Origin: Variovorax gossypii
Lineage (GTDB): Bacteria > Pseudomonadota > Gammaproteobacteria > Burkholderiales > Burkholderiaceae_C
NCBI RefSeq assembly: GCF_003965815.1
Contig: NZ_RXOE01000012.1
Location: 91,810 to 155,809 of the forward strand
Length of the DNA: 64,000 bases
Reading direction: 5' to 3'
The notes beneath the pieces were generated by a model that did not search any database, was not told where the DNA came from, and was given only the letters and a program-made list of their open reading frames with translations. This document shows, piece by piece, positions 34,331 through 43,622 of the stretch (positions are counted from its first letter, which is position 1; each line of letters starts with the position of its first letter). A program made the position numbers and the translations under genes.

Positions 34331-35473
34331 ATGACCCAAGTGAAGATCGAGAAAGTTCTGGTTCTGGGGGCCGGCAAGGTCGGCAGCACCGTGGCCGACA
34401 TGATTGCGGAATACCACCGCCTGCCCGTGACGCTGGCTGACCTGAGGGCGGGTCGCGGCGACGAAGGCGATCCCCTGGTGCGGCGCATCTCGCTCGATGT
34501 GCAGAGCACCGAAGACCTTCGCGCCGTGCTGCGCGCGCATTCGGTGGTGATCAACTGCCTGCCGTTCTTCCTCGCGCAGCGCGTGGCCTTGGAAGCCGCG
34601 GCATGCGGCGTGCACTACTTCGACCTGACCGAGGACGTGGCGGCCACCAAGGCCATCCGCGAGATCTCGAAGACGGCGACCTCGGTCCTCATGCCCCAGA
34701 GCGGTCTGGCACCCGGTGTGATCGGCATGCTCGGCGGTTATCTCGCTAGCCGCTTCGACGAGCTCTACGACCTGCGCCTGCGCGTGGGCGCCCTCACGCG
34801 CAATGCCACCAACAGCCTGCGCTACAACTTCACCTGGAGCATCGACGGCGTCATCAACGAGTACTGCAACCCGTGCGACGCCATCGTGAACGGCCAGCTG
34901 GTGTCGGTGCAACCGATGGAAGGGCACGAGACCTTCACGCTCGATGCCGAAGCCTTCGAAGCCTTCAACACCTCCGGCGGCCTGGGCACGCTGTGCGAGA
35001 CGCTCCAGGGCAAGGTCCGCAACCTCGACTACAAGACCATCCGCTACCCCGGCCACCGCGATGCGATGAACTTCCTGCTGCACGACCTGCGCCTGATCGA
35101 GCGCCGCGACCTGCTGCGCCAGGTGCTCGAGCATGCCGTGCCGCACAGCCGCGAGGACGTGGTGATCCTCTTCGCCTCGGCCTCGGGCATGCGCGACGGC
35201 CGCTTCGAGCAGGAGACGCGCGTCGGGCGCGTGTTCGGAGCGCCGCTGCGCGGCAAGGACCGCACCGCCATCGAGCTGACCACGGCCGCCGGCGTTGTCG
35301 GCGTGTTCGAGCTGCTGCGGCAGGGCCAGCTTCCCGCGCACGGCTTCGTCGGGCAGGAGCAGGCGCCGCTCGGGCAGTTCCTGGCCACCAAGGTCGGCCA
35401 CTACTACCAGGGCCTGGGCGTGCCGTCTTCCGCGCCCGCACCCAGGCACAAGGGCGAGCCCGCGCACGCCTGA
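34331..35473 (+). CDS. Saccharopine dehydrogenase family protein
   Basis: A 380-residue NAD(P)-binding enzyme. VLVLGAGKVGSTVADM gives the Rossmann GxGxxG, followed by NCLPFFLAQRVALEAAACGV and YFDLTED, the family's substrate-domain entry. Members catalyse reductive or oxidative chemistry on amino-acid adducts (saccharopine, carboxynorspermidine) or related imines. It is the first gene of a plus-strand set with the ThDP enzyme and flavoenzyme, opposite an amino-acid transporter, so it probably processes an imported amino acid or opine-like compound. Confidence 0.9.
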   Translation: MTQVKIEKVLVLGAGKVGSTVADMIAEYHRLPVTLADLRAGRGDEGDPLVRRISLDVQSTEDLRAVLRAHSVVINCLPFFLAQRVALEAAACGVHYFDLTEDVAATKAIREISKTATSVLMPQSGLAPGVIGMLGGYLASRFDELYDLRLRVGALTRNATNSLRYNFTWSIDGVINEYCNPCDAIVNGQLVSVQPMEGHETFTLDAEAFEAFNTSGGLGTLCETLQGKVRNLDYKTIRYPGHRDAMNFLLHDLRLIERRDLLRQVLEHAVPHSREDVVILFASASGMRDGRFEQETRVGRVFGAPLRGKDRTAIELTTAAGVVGVFELLRQGQLPAHGFVGQEQAPLGQFLATKVGHYYQGLGVPSSAPAPRHKGEPAHA

Positions 35474-35592
35474 TCGGTCGTCCGCCCGATCCCCTTCGCC
35501 TGAACCGTTCGTCTCCTGGGCACCGGCACCCTGCAGGGGGCCGGCGGCCGCCCCTGTCTCTTCATCCATCCTTCCTGAAACTGGAGCTACCC

Positions 35593-37347
35593 ATGCGTGG
35601 TGCAGATGTGCTCGTGCAAATGTTGATCAACTACGGCGTCGACGTCCTCTTCGGCGTGCCCGGGGACACCAACGTCCCGTTCTACGAGGCGCTGCAGCGC
35701 CGCATGGGCGACATCGAGCACGTGATGGCGCGCGACGAGCGCTGCGCGGGCTACATGGCCGACGCGTATGCACGCCTCACCGACAAGCCCGGCATCTTCG
35801 AATGTCCGTCGGGCGCCGGCGCCATGTACTCGCTGCCGCCGGTGGCTGAATCGAACGCGTCCTCGGTGCCAGTCATTCTTCTGACCATCGACCTCCCGCT
35901 GCCCGGCGAAGGCCGCGGCATGATCACCGAGCTCGATTGCGCGAAGCTGTTCGAGCCCGTGACGAAGATGTCGGTGCAGGTCAAGTCGGCGGACAAGCTG
36001 CCCGAGATCATCCGCCGTGCCTTTCGCGTTGCCTGCTCGGGCACGCCCGGCGCCGTGCACCTGCAGATCCCGGAAGATATGCTGCTCGCCGAGATCGACC
36101 CTGCCACGATCTCGCTGCATGCCGAGCCCGAGTGCAGGACCTTCCCCGCGTTTCCGATGGCGCCGGCGCCCGGCAAGCTCGACGCGCTGTTCGGCCTGCT
36201 CGAGAGCGCGCGCAAACCGCTGTTCGTGGCCGGCGGCGGCGTGAACCGCTCCTGTGCCGGCAGCGTGCTGACCGATGTCGCGGTGCGGCTGAACATTCCG
36301 GTCGTCAACACCATCACCGGCCAGGGCGCCTTGCCGGATGAGCATCGGCTGGCCATTGGCGTGATCGGTGACAACGGCTTTCATCCGCATGCCAACCGCG
36401 CGCTCGAAGAGTCCGACCTCGTTGTCTTCGTCGGCTCGCGCATGGGTTCCGTGGTCACCGTCGGATGGACCTTCCCGAAGACGACGCTGAACAAGCGCGT
36501 GGTGCAGATCGACATCGACCCCGAGCGCCTGGCGAACAACTACGAGAATCTGCTGTCGATTGCCGGCGACGCGCAGCTCGTGCTGCGGCAGATGCTGGAA
36601 GAGGCGCCTGCGGACTTCGACACCTCGAAGCACCAGGACTGGGTTGACCACCTCAACGCCTACCGCTCGAACTTCTGGTCGCATGCCGAGTCGGTGCTGT
36701 CGCTCGACGACGTGCCGCTGCGGCCCGAGCGCGTGGTGCGCGAGTTCAACCGCCGCCTCGAGCAGCACGGCAAGGCCGTGCACATCCTCTCGGATGCCGG
36801 CACGCCGACGCCCTACATGACGCGCTTCCTGCGCATCGGCGACCGCCGCACCCGCTTCGTGATCCCCCGCGCCTTCGGCGGACTCGGCTCGGCCATTCCC
36901 GCGGTGGTTGGCGCCTGGTATGCGGACAAGAGCCGCCGGCCCATCGGCATGTTCGGCGACGGCTCCTTCAACATGGCCGTGGGCGAACTCGAGACATTGG
37001 TGCGCAAGAAGGTCCCGGCGCTGCTGATGCTGTTCAACAACGGCTGCTTCGGATGGATCAAGGGCCTTCATCGCCTCAAGGGCCACGACGAATGCTTCGG
37101 CGTCGACTTCCTGCCGCCGCGTGGCCAGGCCATCGCGCAGGCCTTCGACCTCAAGGCCTGGACGGTGGAGACCCCCGAGCAACTGATCACGGCACTGGAC
37201 GAAGCCTTCGACCACGACGGCCCCTGCCTCATGGACATCCGTGTCGAGTCGCTGGCTGAGCGCGTGCCGCCGGTGTATTCCTGGCTCACGAGGAAGAAGC
37301 TCGATCCGCTGGCGCTGCAGCCCGAGGATGTCGCCTATCTGGGCTAG
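35593..37347 (+). CDS. Thiamine-diphosphate-dependent enzyme (acetolactate-synthase-like)
   Basis: A 584-residue ThDP enzyme of the decarboxylase/synthase superfamily. The N-terminal PYR domain has the activating Glu in ARDERCAGYMAD. The C-terminal PP domain has the cofactor motif GDGSFN...NN (MFGDGSFNMAVGELETLV, FNNGCFGW). The middle FAD/nucleotide-type domain is present (NIPVVNTITGQGALPDEH). It starts at ATG 35593 behind CTGGAG. It would cleave or ligate a 2-oxo acid, perhaps the keto acid made by the oxidase downstream. The exact reaction is unknown. Confidence 0.92.
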   Translation: MRGADVLVQMLINYGVDVLFGVPGDTNVPFYEALQRRMGDIEHVMARDERCAGYMADAYARLTDKPGIFECPSGAGAMYSLPPVAESNASSVPVILLTIDLPLPGEGRGMITELDCAKLFEPVTKMSVQVKSADKLPEIIRRAFRVACSGTPGAVHLQIPEDMLLAEIDPATISLHAEPECRTFPAFPMAPAPGKLDALFGLLESARKPLFVAGGGVNRSCAGSVLTDVAVRLNIPVVNTITGQGALPDEHRLAIGVIGDNGFHPHANRALEESDLVVFVGSRMGSVVTVGWTFPKTTLNKRVVQIDIDPERLANNYENLLSIAGDAQLVLRQMLEEAPADFDTSKHQDWVDHLNAYRSNFWSHAESVLSLDDVPLRPERVVREFNRRLEQHGKAVHILSDAGTPTPYMTRFLRIGDRRTRFVIPRAFGGLGSAIPAVVGAWYADKSRRPIGMFGDGSFNMAVGELETLVRKKVPALLMLFNNGCFGWIKGLHRLKGHDECFGVDFLPPRGQAIAQAFDLKAWTVETPEQLITALDEAFDHDGPCLMDIRVESLAERVPPVYSWLTRKKLDPLALQPEDVAYLG

Positions 37348-37374
37348 CCTTCGCCGCCGACGAAAATCGTGGGA

Positions 37375-38634
37375 ATGAACAAGAACACTGTTGCCATTGT
37401 GGGCGCCGGCATCGTCGGCGTGTCGTGCGCCCTGGAGCTTCAACGCAGAGGGCATGAGGTCACGCTCTTCGACCGCACGGCGCCGGGTCGCGAGACCTCG
37501 TACGGCAACGCCGGTGTGATCGCGCGCAGTTCGCTGATGCCGTTCAATCATCCCGGGCTGTGGTCGGTGCTGCCGAGGCTGCTGAAGAACACCGCGGCGA
37601 GCTTTCGCTACGACCCCGTTTTCCTCGCCAGGAACCTCTCATGGGCCGTGCGCTTTCTCGCCTGCGCGCGCGCCAGCGTGTTCCAGGAGACCGCCGCCGC
37701 ATTGGACGCGCTGATCCGCCTTTCGATATCGGAGCACCGGCGCTTGCTCGTCGAGGCACAGGCGGCGCAACGCCTGCGCACCAATGGGTGGCTGTTTCTC
37801 TATCGCAGCGAGGGGGGCTTTGCTGGCAGTCGGCTGTCGCGTGAGACCTTCGAGCGCTTCGGTGTCGCCACGCAGGTCCTGAACGCGGACGATCTCTCGG
37901 ACCTCGAGCCTCACCTGAAGCCTCTCTTTCCGCGCGCGCTGTGGATCAAGGACACCGATTCGGTGGACAGCCCGGGCCAGGTCGTGGAGGCGTACGCCAG
38001 GCTTTTCGTTTCTCGCGGAGGACAGGTCAGGCAGGCGGCCATCGGCGGACTCGGCCGATCCGGTACGGGCGGTGCCTGGGAGCTGCGCGAGGAGAGCGGC
38101 GCGGTGCTCGAGGCCTCCAAGGTCGTGCTCGCGCTGGGGCCGTGGACCCGTGAGTTCTTGCAGAAATCGCTCGGCCTGTCGGTGCCGATGGCCTTCGAGC
38201 GCGGCTATCACATGCACTACAACGCGGTGGGCAACGCCTCGCTCGGACGGCCCGTGTACGACACGGGCGGCGCCTACGTGCTTTCGCCCATGGCACAAGG
38301 CCTGCGCCTGTCCACCGGCGTGCAACTCGCTCAGCGCGATGCACCGAGGAATCTTGTTCAGCTCGAGCTGGCGGAGCGCGCGGCGCGTGAAGCGTTTCCT
38401 CTGGAAAGCCGTCTCGAAGCGCAGGCCTGGATGGGAAGCCGGCCCACCCTGCCGGACAGCCGGCCCATCGTCGGCGAATGTCCCCGGCACCCCGGTCTGT
38501 GGCTCGCGTTCGGCCATCAGCACATCGGCTTCAGCACCGGGCCGGGAACCGCTCGCCTGCTGGCGTCGCTGATGCGCGGCGAGCCGTGCGACATCGATCC
38601 GCTGCCGTTCGCGCCCGGGCGCTTCCTTCGATAG
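37375..38634 (+). CDS. FAD-dependent D-amino-acid dehydrogenase/oxidase (DadA-like)
   Basis: A 419-residue DAO-family flavoprotein. VAIVGAGIVGVSCALELQRR is the FAD-binding GxGxxG, and SYGNAGVIARSSLMPFNHPG is the DadA-type second motif. The C-terminal FAD contact is GHQHIGFSTGPGTARL. It starts at ATG 37375, 27 bases after the ThDP gene. It probably oxidises a D-amino acid to a 2-oxo acid plus ammonia, which fits racemase genes on both sides of the locus. Confidence 0.92.
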   Translation: MNKNTVAIVGAGIVGVSCALELQRRGHEVTLFDRTAPGRETSYGNAGVIARSSLMPFNHPGLWSVLPRLLKNTAASFRYDPVFLARNLSWAVRFLACARASVFQETAAALDALIRLSISEHRRLLVEAQAAQRLRTNGWLFLYRSEGGFAGSRLSRETFERFGVATQVLNADDLSDLEPHLKPLFPRALWIKDTDSVDSPGQVVEAYARLFVSRGGQVRQAAIGGLGRSGTGGAWELREESGAVLEASKVVLALGPWTREFLQKSLGLSVPMAFERGYHMHYNAVGNASLGRPVYDTGGAYVLSPMAQGLRLSTGVQLAQRDAPRNLVQLELAERAAREAFPLESRLEAQAWMGSRPTLPDSRPIVGECPRHPGLWLAFGHQHIGFSTGPGTARLLASLMRGEPCDIDPLPFAPGRFLR

Positions 38635-38758
38635 GCGCACCGGGCGGCAAGCAGTTCAGCGTGACAAGCAGGCAGGTTTCCCAAGCGGTCGACCAAGGCG
38701 GCGTGCCACTCGCACTCCAGGGAGGTCAGATCAATTGGCGGCCGCCCGTGGCGCGGAC

Positions 38759-39020
38759 CTAGAGATACTTCCTCGGATTCACCGCGCTGTAGAAGGTGTT
38801 GATCAGCGTGTGGCGGTCGAACACCGCCAGGCCGGACTCCTCGGCGACGAAAGCGCTGAAGGGGCACATGTTCGTGCATTCGAAAAGGATGGCGCCGGGG
38901 TTCGGGCAGGTGCGCATGAACTCGTGCGTCATCTCCCGCATTTCTTCCTTGATCACGTCGGTGTCGAGCTCCAGGCGCCCACCGATGTAGGTGGCAGGAA
39001 ACACGGCATCGGGCTTCGGT
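38759..39020 (-). pseudogene. C-terminal fragment of an Asp/Glu racemase-like gene
   Basis: The frame reads PDAVFPATYIGGRLELDTDV through ECTNMCPFSAFVAEESGLAV and FDRHTLINTFYSAVNPRKYL to a stop. It is blocked upstream by a stop at about 39020, so the N-terminal two thirds with the first catalytic Cys are gone. The ECTNM motif matches the intact racemase at 28711-29403, but the rest differs, so it is a second family member and not a recent copy. Confidence 0.8.
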
Positions 39021-39068
39021 TAGCTCGATCACGGCATCACCTGCCTCCTGCCGATCCGAGCCTGGCGC

Positions 39069-40226
39069 TCAGGTCGACTGATAGACGTCGCGCACGCGCT
39101 CGAACCGACGCCGTGCGAGGTCTTCGTCGCGGATCATGAGGAAGTGGTTGCCGTCGCCGCTGGCCACGGGGTCCATGCGACGAGCGCCGGCATGGTATTC
39201 GCCGCCATAGGAGAACAGATGCCTCCAGGGCGTGCGCCCGGGCGCGACGATGTGTCGGCCCGCCGGATCCACCTCATCTTCGGCGTGGCCCTGGATGTCA
39301 TCGGGCCAGCCGCCCAGGCGGTCGCCGAAATTGCCTCCGGGCGCAGTATCGCCCGGGGGCAGGCGAGGCAGCAGCTGCAGGGCGTCCGGCTTCTGAAACC
39401 AGGCCCAGATCGCCTTGCTGCTGTGCTCCGGCAGGGCCGTCTTCCAGTGATGCGGCACGCTGAGGCCTGAATGCGGCAGCAGACGGTCGGCCATCGCAAG
39501 ACGGGACCAGGCCTCTTCGGGTTGCGCGGGATGGCCATAGGAGGTCCAGCGGTCGCTCCAGCGCTGGAGCTCGACCGGCCACTCGCGCCGCCGCAGCGCA
39601 ACCGGCTTCACATCGTGCCAGTACACGCGGTGAAGCGGCGTCTTGCCATCGTCGTCGCCGATCGCGTCCATGAAGATGGAGAGCACGCCGCGGCGCGGCA
39701 GGGCCGGATCGAACCCGGGGAGTGCGGACAGCTGGCCCAGATCGAGTTGTGCGATGAAGGCCAGCGGAAATTCGGTCTGCAGCGCGACCATGCGAGCCTC
39801 TAGCCACGCGATGCGGCTCGCGTCCATCTTCGGGTTGCGCTGCGTCTGGCCGCGCAGCGCGTCGCGCATGAGTTCCAGGTCCTTCCGCGTGGCGCCGCTG
39901 GCACGCATCGTTTGCAGCAAGTGCTCGATGTCGGTCTCGGACATCGATGGCCTGGGATTGCGGATGTCCTCGATCTGCTTGCGAAGCTGCGCCATATGGC
40001 GCTCGGGCGAGGCCAGCGCGGGACGCATAGGCCATGGCATGCCAGGCGGCAGGTCGGGGTTGCCGGCCATCTTGCTGGTGCCCACGGGTAACGTGTCGTC
40101 CTTCTCCTGGCGGCGAACGAACAGCAGCACGGGCCGCACGGAGGCCCCGATGCCGCGAGCATGGTCGTTCAGCCCGGCCTTGCGCAGCGACTCGCGCAAG
40201 GCTTGGGCATCGGCGAACACCGGCAT
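39069..40226 (-). CDS. DUF1963 (YwqG-like) protein
   Basis: A 385-residue cytoplasmic protein. TSKMAGNPDLPPGMPWPMRP and the C-terminal GGWPDDIQGHAE are the two hallmark motifs of DUF1963, and QLDLGQLSALPG and GVLSIFMDA are core strands. An inserted helical segment (about residues 75-130) makes it longer than most members. The family has no proven biochemical role. The small membrane protein gene upstream is 3 bases away. Confidence 0.88.
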   Translation of the reverse strand: MPVFADAQALRESLRKAGLNDHARGIGASVRPVLLFVRRQEKDDTLPVGTSKMAGNPDLPPGMPWPMRPALASPERHMAQLRKQIEDIRNPRPSMSETDIEHLLQTMRASGATRKDLELMRDALRGQTQRNPKMDASRIAWLEARMVALQTEFPLAFIAQLDLGQLSALPGFDPALPRRGVLSIFMDAIGDDDGKTPLHRVYWHDVKPVALRRREWPVELQRWSDRWTSYGHPAQPEEAWSRLAMADRLLPHSGLSVPHHWKTALPEHSSKAIWAWFQKPDALQLLPRLPPGDTAPGGNFGDRLGGWPDDIQGHAEDEVDPAGRHIVAPGRTPWRHLFSYGGEYHAGARRMDPVASGDGNHFLMIRDEDLARRRFERVRDVYQST

Positions 40227-40229
40227 GCG

Positions 40230-40433
40230 TCAGGACCGATCCGGCGCGCTGGGCCACTTCCCGCAGGCAAGCCACCAGAGCATGCCAACGTTGATCAACG
40301 GGATGAAGAACAGGATCGCCATGACACAGGGATGCCCGGTGCGCGCGACGATCCGCCACAGTGGTATCCCGAAGATCACCGCTGTGGCCAGAAGAACGAG
40401 CCAGTGCTCCATCGACCAACTCATCATTTTCAT
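40230..40433 (-). CDS. Small two-helix membrane protein
   Basis: A 67-residue protein starting at ATG 40433, directly after AAGGAGCAG. There are two hydrophobic helices (HWLVLLATAVIFGIPLWRIV and PCVMAILFFIPLINVGMLWW). The PLINVGMLWWLA part resembles the DUF805-like or PLDc_N-type small membrane domains. It precedes the DUF1963 gene by three bases and is likely co-expressed. Confidence 0.7.
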   Translation of the reverse strand: MKMMSWSMEHWLVLLATAVIFGIPLWRIVARTGHPCVMAILFFIPLINVGMLWWLACGKWPSAPDRS

Positions 40434-40517
40434 CTGCTCCTTGTTGTGCCTTGAGAGGGAATTTCGGAAAGCGGTGCGCGGGGCCATCGCCGATGACGGC
40501 TGCAGGCGTCGACGGAC

Positions 40518-40811
40518 TCAGAGACTGTTGCCCTCACCACCGGGGAGGTCGAAGGTATCGGGCTTCGGGAAGCGCTCGTCGGGCTTGGGCACCGCGCGCC
40601 CGTGGATGGATGCGAAGCTCGCGCAGCAGGCCGCACCCAGCACGGGAATCAGCCACACCAGGGCCAGTTGCAGGCGCTGCTGAAGCGGGGAATAGAAGTC
40701 GCTGCGCAGCACGACCACTGTCGCGAACAGATTGCCTGCGAGCACCGCCGCGGCGATGCATGAAAGCACGTAGTACCAATTTCCGGGCAATCCGTCTCTC
40801 CCAAGCTCCAC
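40518..40811 (-). CDS. Small membrane protein
   Basis: A 97-residue protein with two membrane helices (VLSCIAAAVLAGNLFATVVV and LALVWLIPVLGAACCASF) and a polar Pro-rich tail. No family is recognised. It lies upstream of the other small membrane gene in the same direction. Confidence 0.6.
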   Translation of the reverse strand: MELGRDGLPGNWYYVLSCIAAAVLAGNLFATVVVLRSDFYSPLQQRLQLALVWLIPVLGAACCASFASIHGRAVPKPDERFPKPDTFDLPGGEGNSL

Positions 40812-40938
40812 CGAAACAATGTAGCGACTGGCTCATGCCAAGGTCAATCAGCCGGCGCCGATTGGCACGAGCTCGACGAGACATTCCCGTAAGGCGCGAT
40901 GCCGGTGGGCCTGGCGCCTCGACGCCGTCGCCGCCCGC

Positions 40939-42420
40939 CTAGAAGTTCTTCAGCGTGTCCAGCTGGGCCTGCGTGAGGCCGCGCTGGTAGGCGAAGTTCG
41001 TGCGGAAGTTGTTGGCGATGTCCGCGGCCTGCGTGTCCGCCTGGGTCGCCCGCGCCGTGATGTCCGTGGCGGTGAGCCCCGTGTCCGTGCCCGTCAGCAC
41101 CACGAAGTTCATCAGCGTGACGGTGCCGCCGGCCGGCACCGAGATGTTGAACCTGACGCTGACGTTCTCGCTGCCGTCTCGGATGCCCAGCGTCGTGGCG
41201 GAGGTGTAGATGACACTGTCCGCGGTGCCGAAAGCAAAGCCGATGTCACGGTCGCCGGTGGTGCCGTCCCACGTGCTCAGCGCCTTCTGCGTGGCGCCCG
41301 GCGTGGGGTAGATGATGCCCCCGCCGTCGGAGCCGAGGTCGGTGTCGTAGGACACCACGGCGTCGATCGTCGCGGCGCTGGGGTTGTGGAAGACGTCCGT
41401 GATGCGCGCCCACAGCAGGTTCGGCTGCGTGAAGAAGGTGCGCTGCACCTCCAGGCCGTTGAGCGTGCGCACGCCCGTGCGCACGTTCTGCGCGAGCTTG
41501 GCGGCCGTCACCGTCCAGCCCGTGCCCTGGGCTTCGAAATCGCCGTTGATGACGAACTCCGTGTTGTTGGCATCCTGGACGGACACGTTGTCGATCGCCG
41601 AGCCCTGCGCCCAGACCCGCTGCTCGAACGACAGCACCACGGTCTGGCCGGCGAACGCCGTCAGCGAGCCCGAGCCCCACGCGCCTGTCGTTCCCGAGCC
41701 GTCGACCCTGAAGAGCGTTGCCAGCAACGCCCCCGCCGTGTCGCGCACCACCACCTGGCCGTACTGGCCGGGATCCGCCAGCGGACTGCCGGCGTTGCCC
41801 TGGCTGGGGACGCCGCTCCAGGCGAGCGTCACCCCGCCGACGGCGCTGGCCAAGTTCAGCGTCTGCTGCAGGCGCACCTCCGCGCCAGCATGCAGGAAGG
41901 CGTAGCCGCCGGAGGTTTTCAGGAATTGGGCGTCCGAGGTGAAGGGCACGGACTTGACGCCGTCCGACGCGCCCATCTCCGGGCCCAGGGCGCTCAGTTC
42001 CGCGTAGACCTGGTCCGACGGGAACGGTGCCTGCGTGCCGCCGACATCGACCGTCAGATGCAGGGCGCCATCGAACTGGTCATTGCCTCCGTCCTCGATG
42101 GAGAAGTCCTGGTTCAGGTCCCAAATGTTGGCCTGTCCGGGCGAGATATAGCCATCGCCATCGGTCGCGTCGATGGTCTGCAGGAAGGCCGCACCGGCCG
42201 GCAGGGCCGTCGCCGTGGCGAACTCGGGGCCCGCGGGCACGACCGGGCCGGGATCGACCGCGGGGGCGGGTGCCGATGCAGGCGCGGGCGCTGGTGCCGG
42301 TGGCGGCGCGCTCGCGATCGCTGGGAAGGCGAATCCGCCACTGCTGCCTCCACCACCACCTCCGCATCCGGCCAATACGGCTGCGCCGACCATCGTGAGC
42401 GAAAACTTTCTGCGGTCCAT
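40939..42420 (-). CDS. Tat-type Gly-rich lipoprotein, unknown function
   Basis: A 493-residue exported protein. It starts MDRRKFSLTMVGAAVLAGCG: the RRKF pair followed by a mild hydrophobic core and lipobox LAGC (C19) fits Tat-dependent lipoprotein export. A poly-Gly run and a Pro/Ala linker to about residue 65 follow. The mature part is beta-rich, with DxDGDG-like DGDGYISPGQ that could bind calcium and a FVINGDFEAQGTGWTVT strand pair seen in carbohydrate-binding-type domains. There are no Cys after C19. I cannot name a family. Confidence 0.8.
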   Translation of the reverse strand: MDRRKFSLTMVGAAVLAGCGGGGGGSSGGFAFPAIASAPPPAPAPAPASAPAPAVDPGPVVPAGPEFATATALPAGAAFLQTIDATDGDGYISPGQANIWDLNQDFSIEDGGNDQFDGALHLTVDVGGTQAPFPSDQVYAELSALGPEMGASDGVKSVPFTSDAQFLKTSGGYAFLHAGAEVRLQQTLNLASAVGGVTLAWSGVPSQGNAGSPLADPGQYGQVVVRDTAGALLATLFRVDGSGTTGAWGSGSLTAFAGQTVVLSFEQRVWAQGSAIDNVSVQDANNTEFVINGDFEAQGTGWTVTAAKLAQNVRTGVRTLNGLEVQRTFFTQPNLLWARITDVFHNPSAATIDAVVSYDTDLGSDGGGIIYPTPGATQKALSTWDGTTGDRDIGFAFGTADSVIYTSATTLGIRDGSENVSVRFNISVPAGGTVTLMNFVVLTGTDTGLTATDITARATQADTQAADIANNFRTNFAYQRGLTQAQLDTLKNF

Positions 42421-43551
42421 CGTCTTTACCTGCTCCTGAGTGAAAAAAACCGGATTCGGGACGCGTTTGAAAATGCAACCAAAACAGATTGCATGTAACC
42501 AAACGTCCTAAAAAGAGGAGCGTGGGTAGGGGTTCGCTGGAACTAAAACATCACCGGAACGGGGGATGTTCACGCTGCGGACACACATGCACCCCATGGC
42601 GGGCGACGCGGTGGTGAGGGGCATCGATGCGGGCGCCCCGGCGGCTTCGCCTCCGTCGGGCTGCTGCAGGTTCGCGCAGGCGCGCACATCCCCTTGCGGG
42701 GACGGCCTGCGGCCACCTTGCGCATCCCTGGCGCGGGCGGGGGCTGGCGCTGCCTTGGACATCCCTTTCTCGATCGGACCTGCCCGCGGCAGGTGAGGGC
42801 GCTCGCCGCACGGCGGTGGCTGTGGCTGTGGCGGTGCGCCGCGGTCCGTGGCAGGGGCCGTGGTCCGTCTTACCTCGTCCTTCGCCTTGCGCGGTGACTG
42901 TGCGGGCCCGGTGCCGGGGCACCGGCTTCGCCTGCAAGGGGGTGTTCATCACGCTGCGCGTGACGAAGGCTTCCCCCTTGCTGTCCCGTCCCCGCACCCG
43001 TCGGGCGTCACCGAGCGAAGAACTCAGGAAGACGGCGGTCGGCTCCGGATGCCCGGCCAATGCGATCCGCCACCTTTTTCCGAGCGGCTCCGAATCTTGG
43101 AGTCCGGCAGGCGCTTCGTCCATGTCTTCGCTAGCCGGAGCGAAGCCAGCGGCCGATGGGCGGCTGTCTGGCGGGCCGGTTGCGAACCAAGTGGGCCGGC
43201 GTGCACACCGACGAGGAGTGATTCAGGGACAGGGCGCACGGCTTCCTCGCGTGGGCCATGGCGACGCCGTTTCGCAGGTATGAATGAGCCGCCTCAAAGG
43301 GATTGCCGTGCTGCGAGTCTGCGCAGTCGCGCAAGCAACGTGAGAAGCTCGGGTCTGAGCTGGCGTGTTGAACAAAAGTGACGAACGACCGCTGAGCTCA
43401 GCACGCGCGAGTCGATCTCAGGGGGCCTTCGTCATAAGAAACCGTCCGAAGGCGGCCTCTTTCTCCCACGCCGTAGCCAACCTAACGGCGCCGCCAGGGA
43501 GAAAGGGTGATCAGCACTATCAGCGCTTCAACCCGATAGAAAAATTTCCAT
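42421..43551. other. 1.1 kb region without an intact gene
   Basis: ORFs here are Arg/Pro/Ala-rich on all strands and show no coherent protein. The only recognisable element is the 115-bp duplicated gene fragment at 43156-43270. The left end holds the promoter of the Tat lipoprotein. Confidence 0.5.
43156..43270 (+). repeat. 115-bp duplicated fragment of the membrane-protein gene (dead copy)
   Basis: It matches 26313-26427 at about 90% by eye. The copy carries a stop (GAGGAGTGATTC in place of GAGGTGTACTTC), so it cannot code. The flanks are unrelated to those of the source. Confidence 0.85.
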
Positions 43552-43579
43552 CTTGAAATCGGCGAAGCATCGCCTATCT
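43552..43579 (+). promoter_or_regulatory. Probable sigma32 (heat-shock) promoter
   Basis: CTTGAAA at 43552-43558 matches the sigma32 -35 element exactly. After 13 bases, GCCTATCT approximates the -10 element CCCCATNT. It lies 43 bases before the small gene that leads the Hsp20 genes. Confidence 0.6.
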
Positions 43580-43622
43580 TCTCCTCCGTCGGAAACTGGT
43601 CGACCGAAAAGGAGGTACTGCA

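Noticed and set aside
34873..37347. Very long plus-strand frame spanning the saccharopine-dehydrogenase-like gene into the ThDP gene, suggesting a fusion
   Set aside because: The first third is an Arg/Ala-rich shadow of another frame. The ThDP protein has its own ATG (35593) and ribosome site.
42551..43123. 190-residue minus-strand ORF in the gene-free stretch
   Set aside because: The translation is Arg/Pro/Ala-rich with no domain, and the opposite frames are equally open, as expected in very GC-rich DNA.
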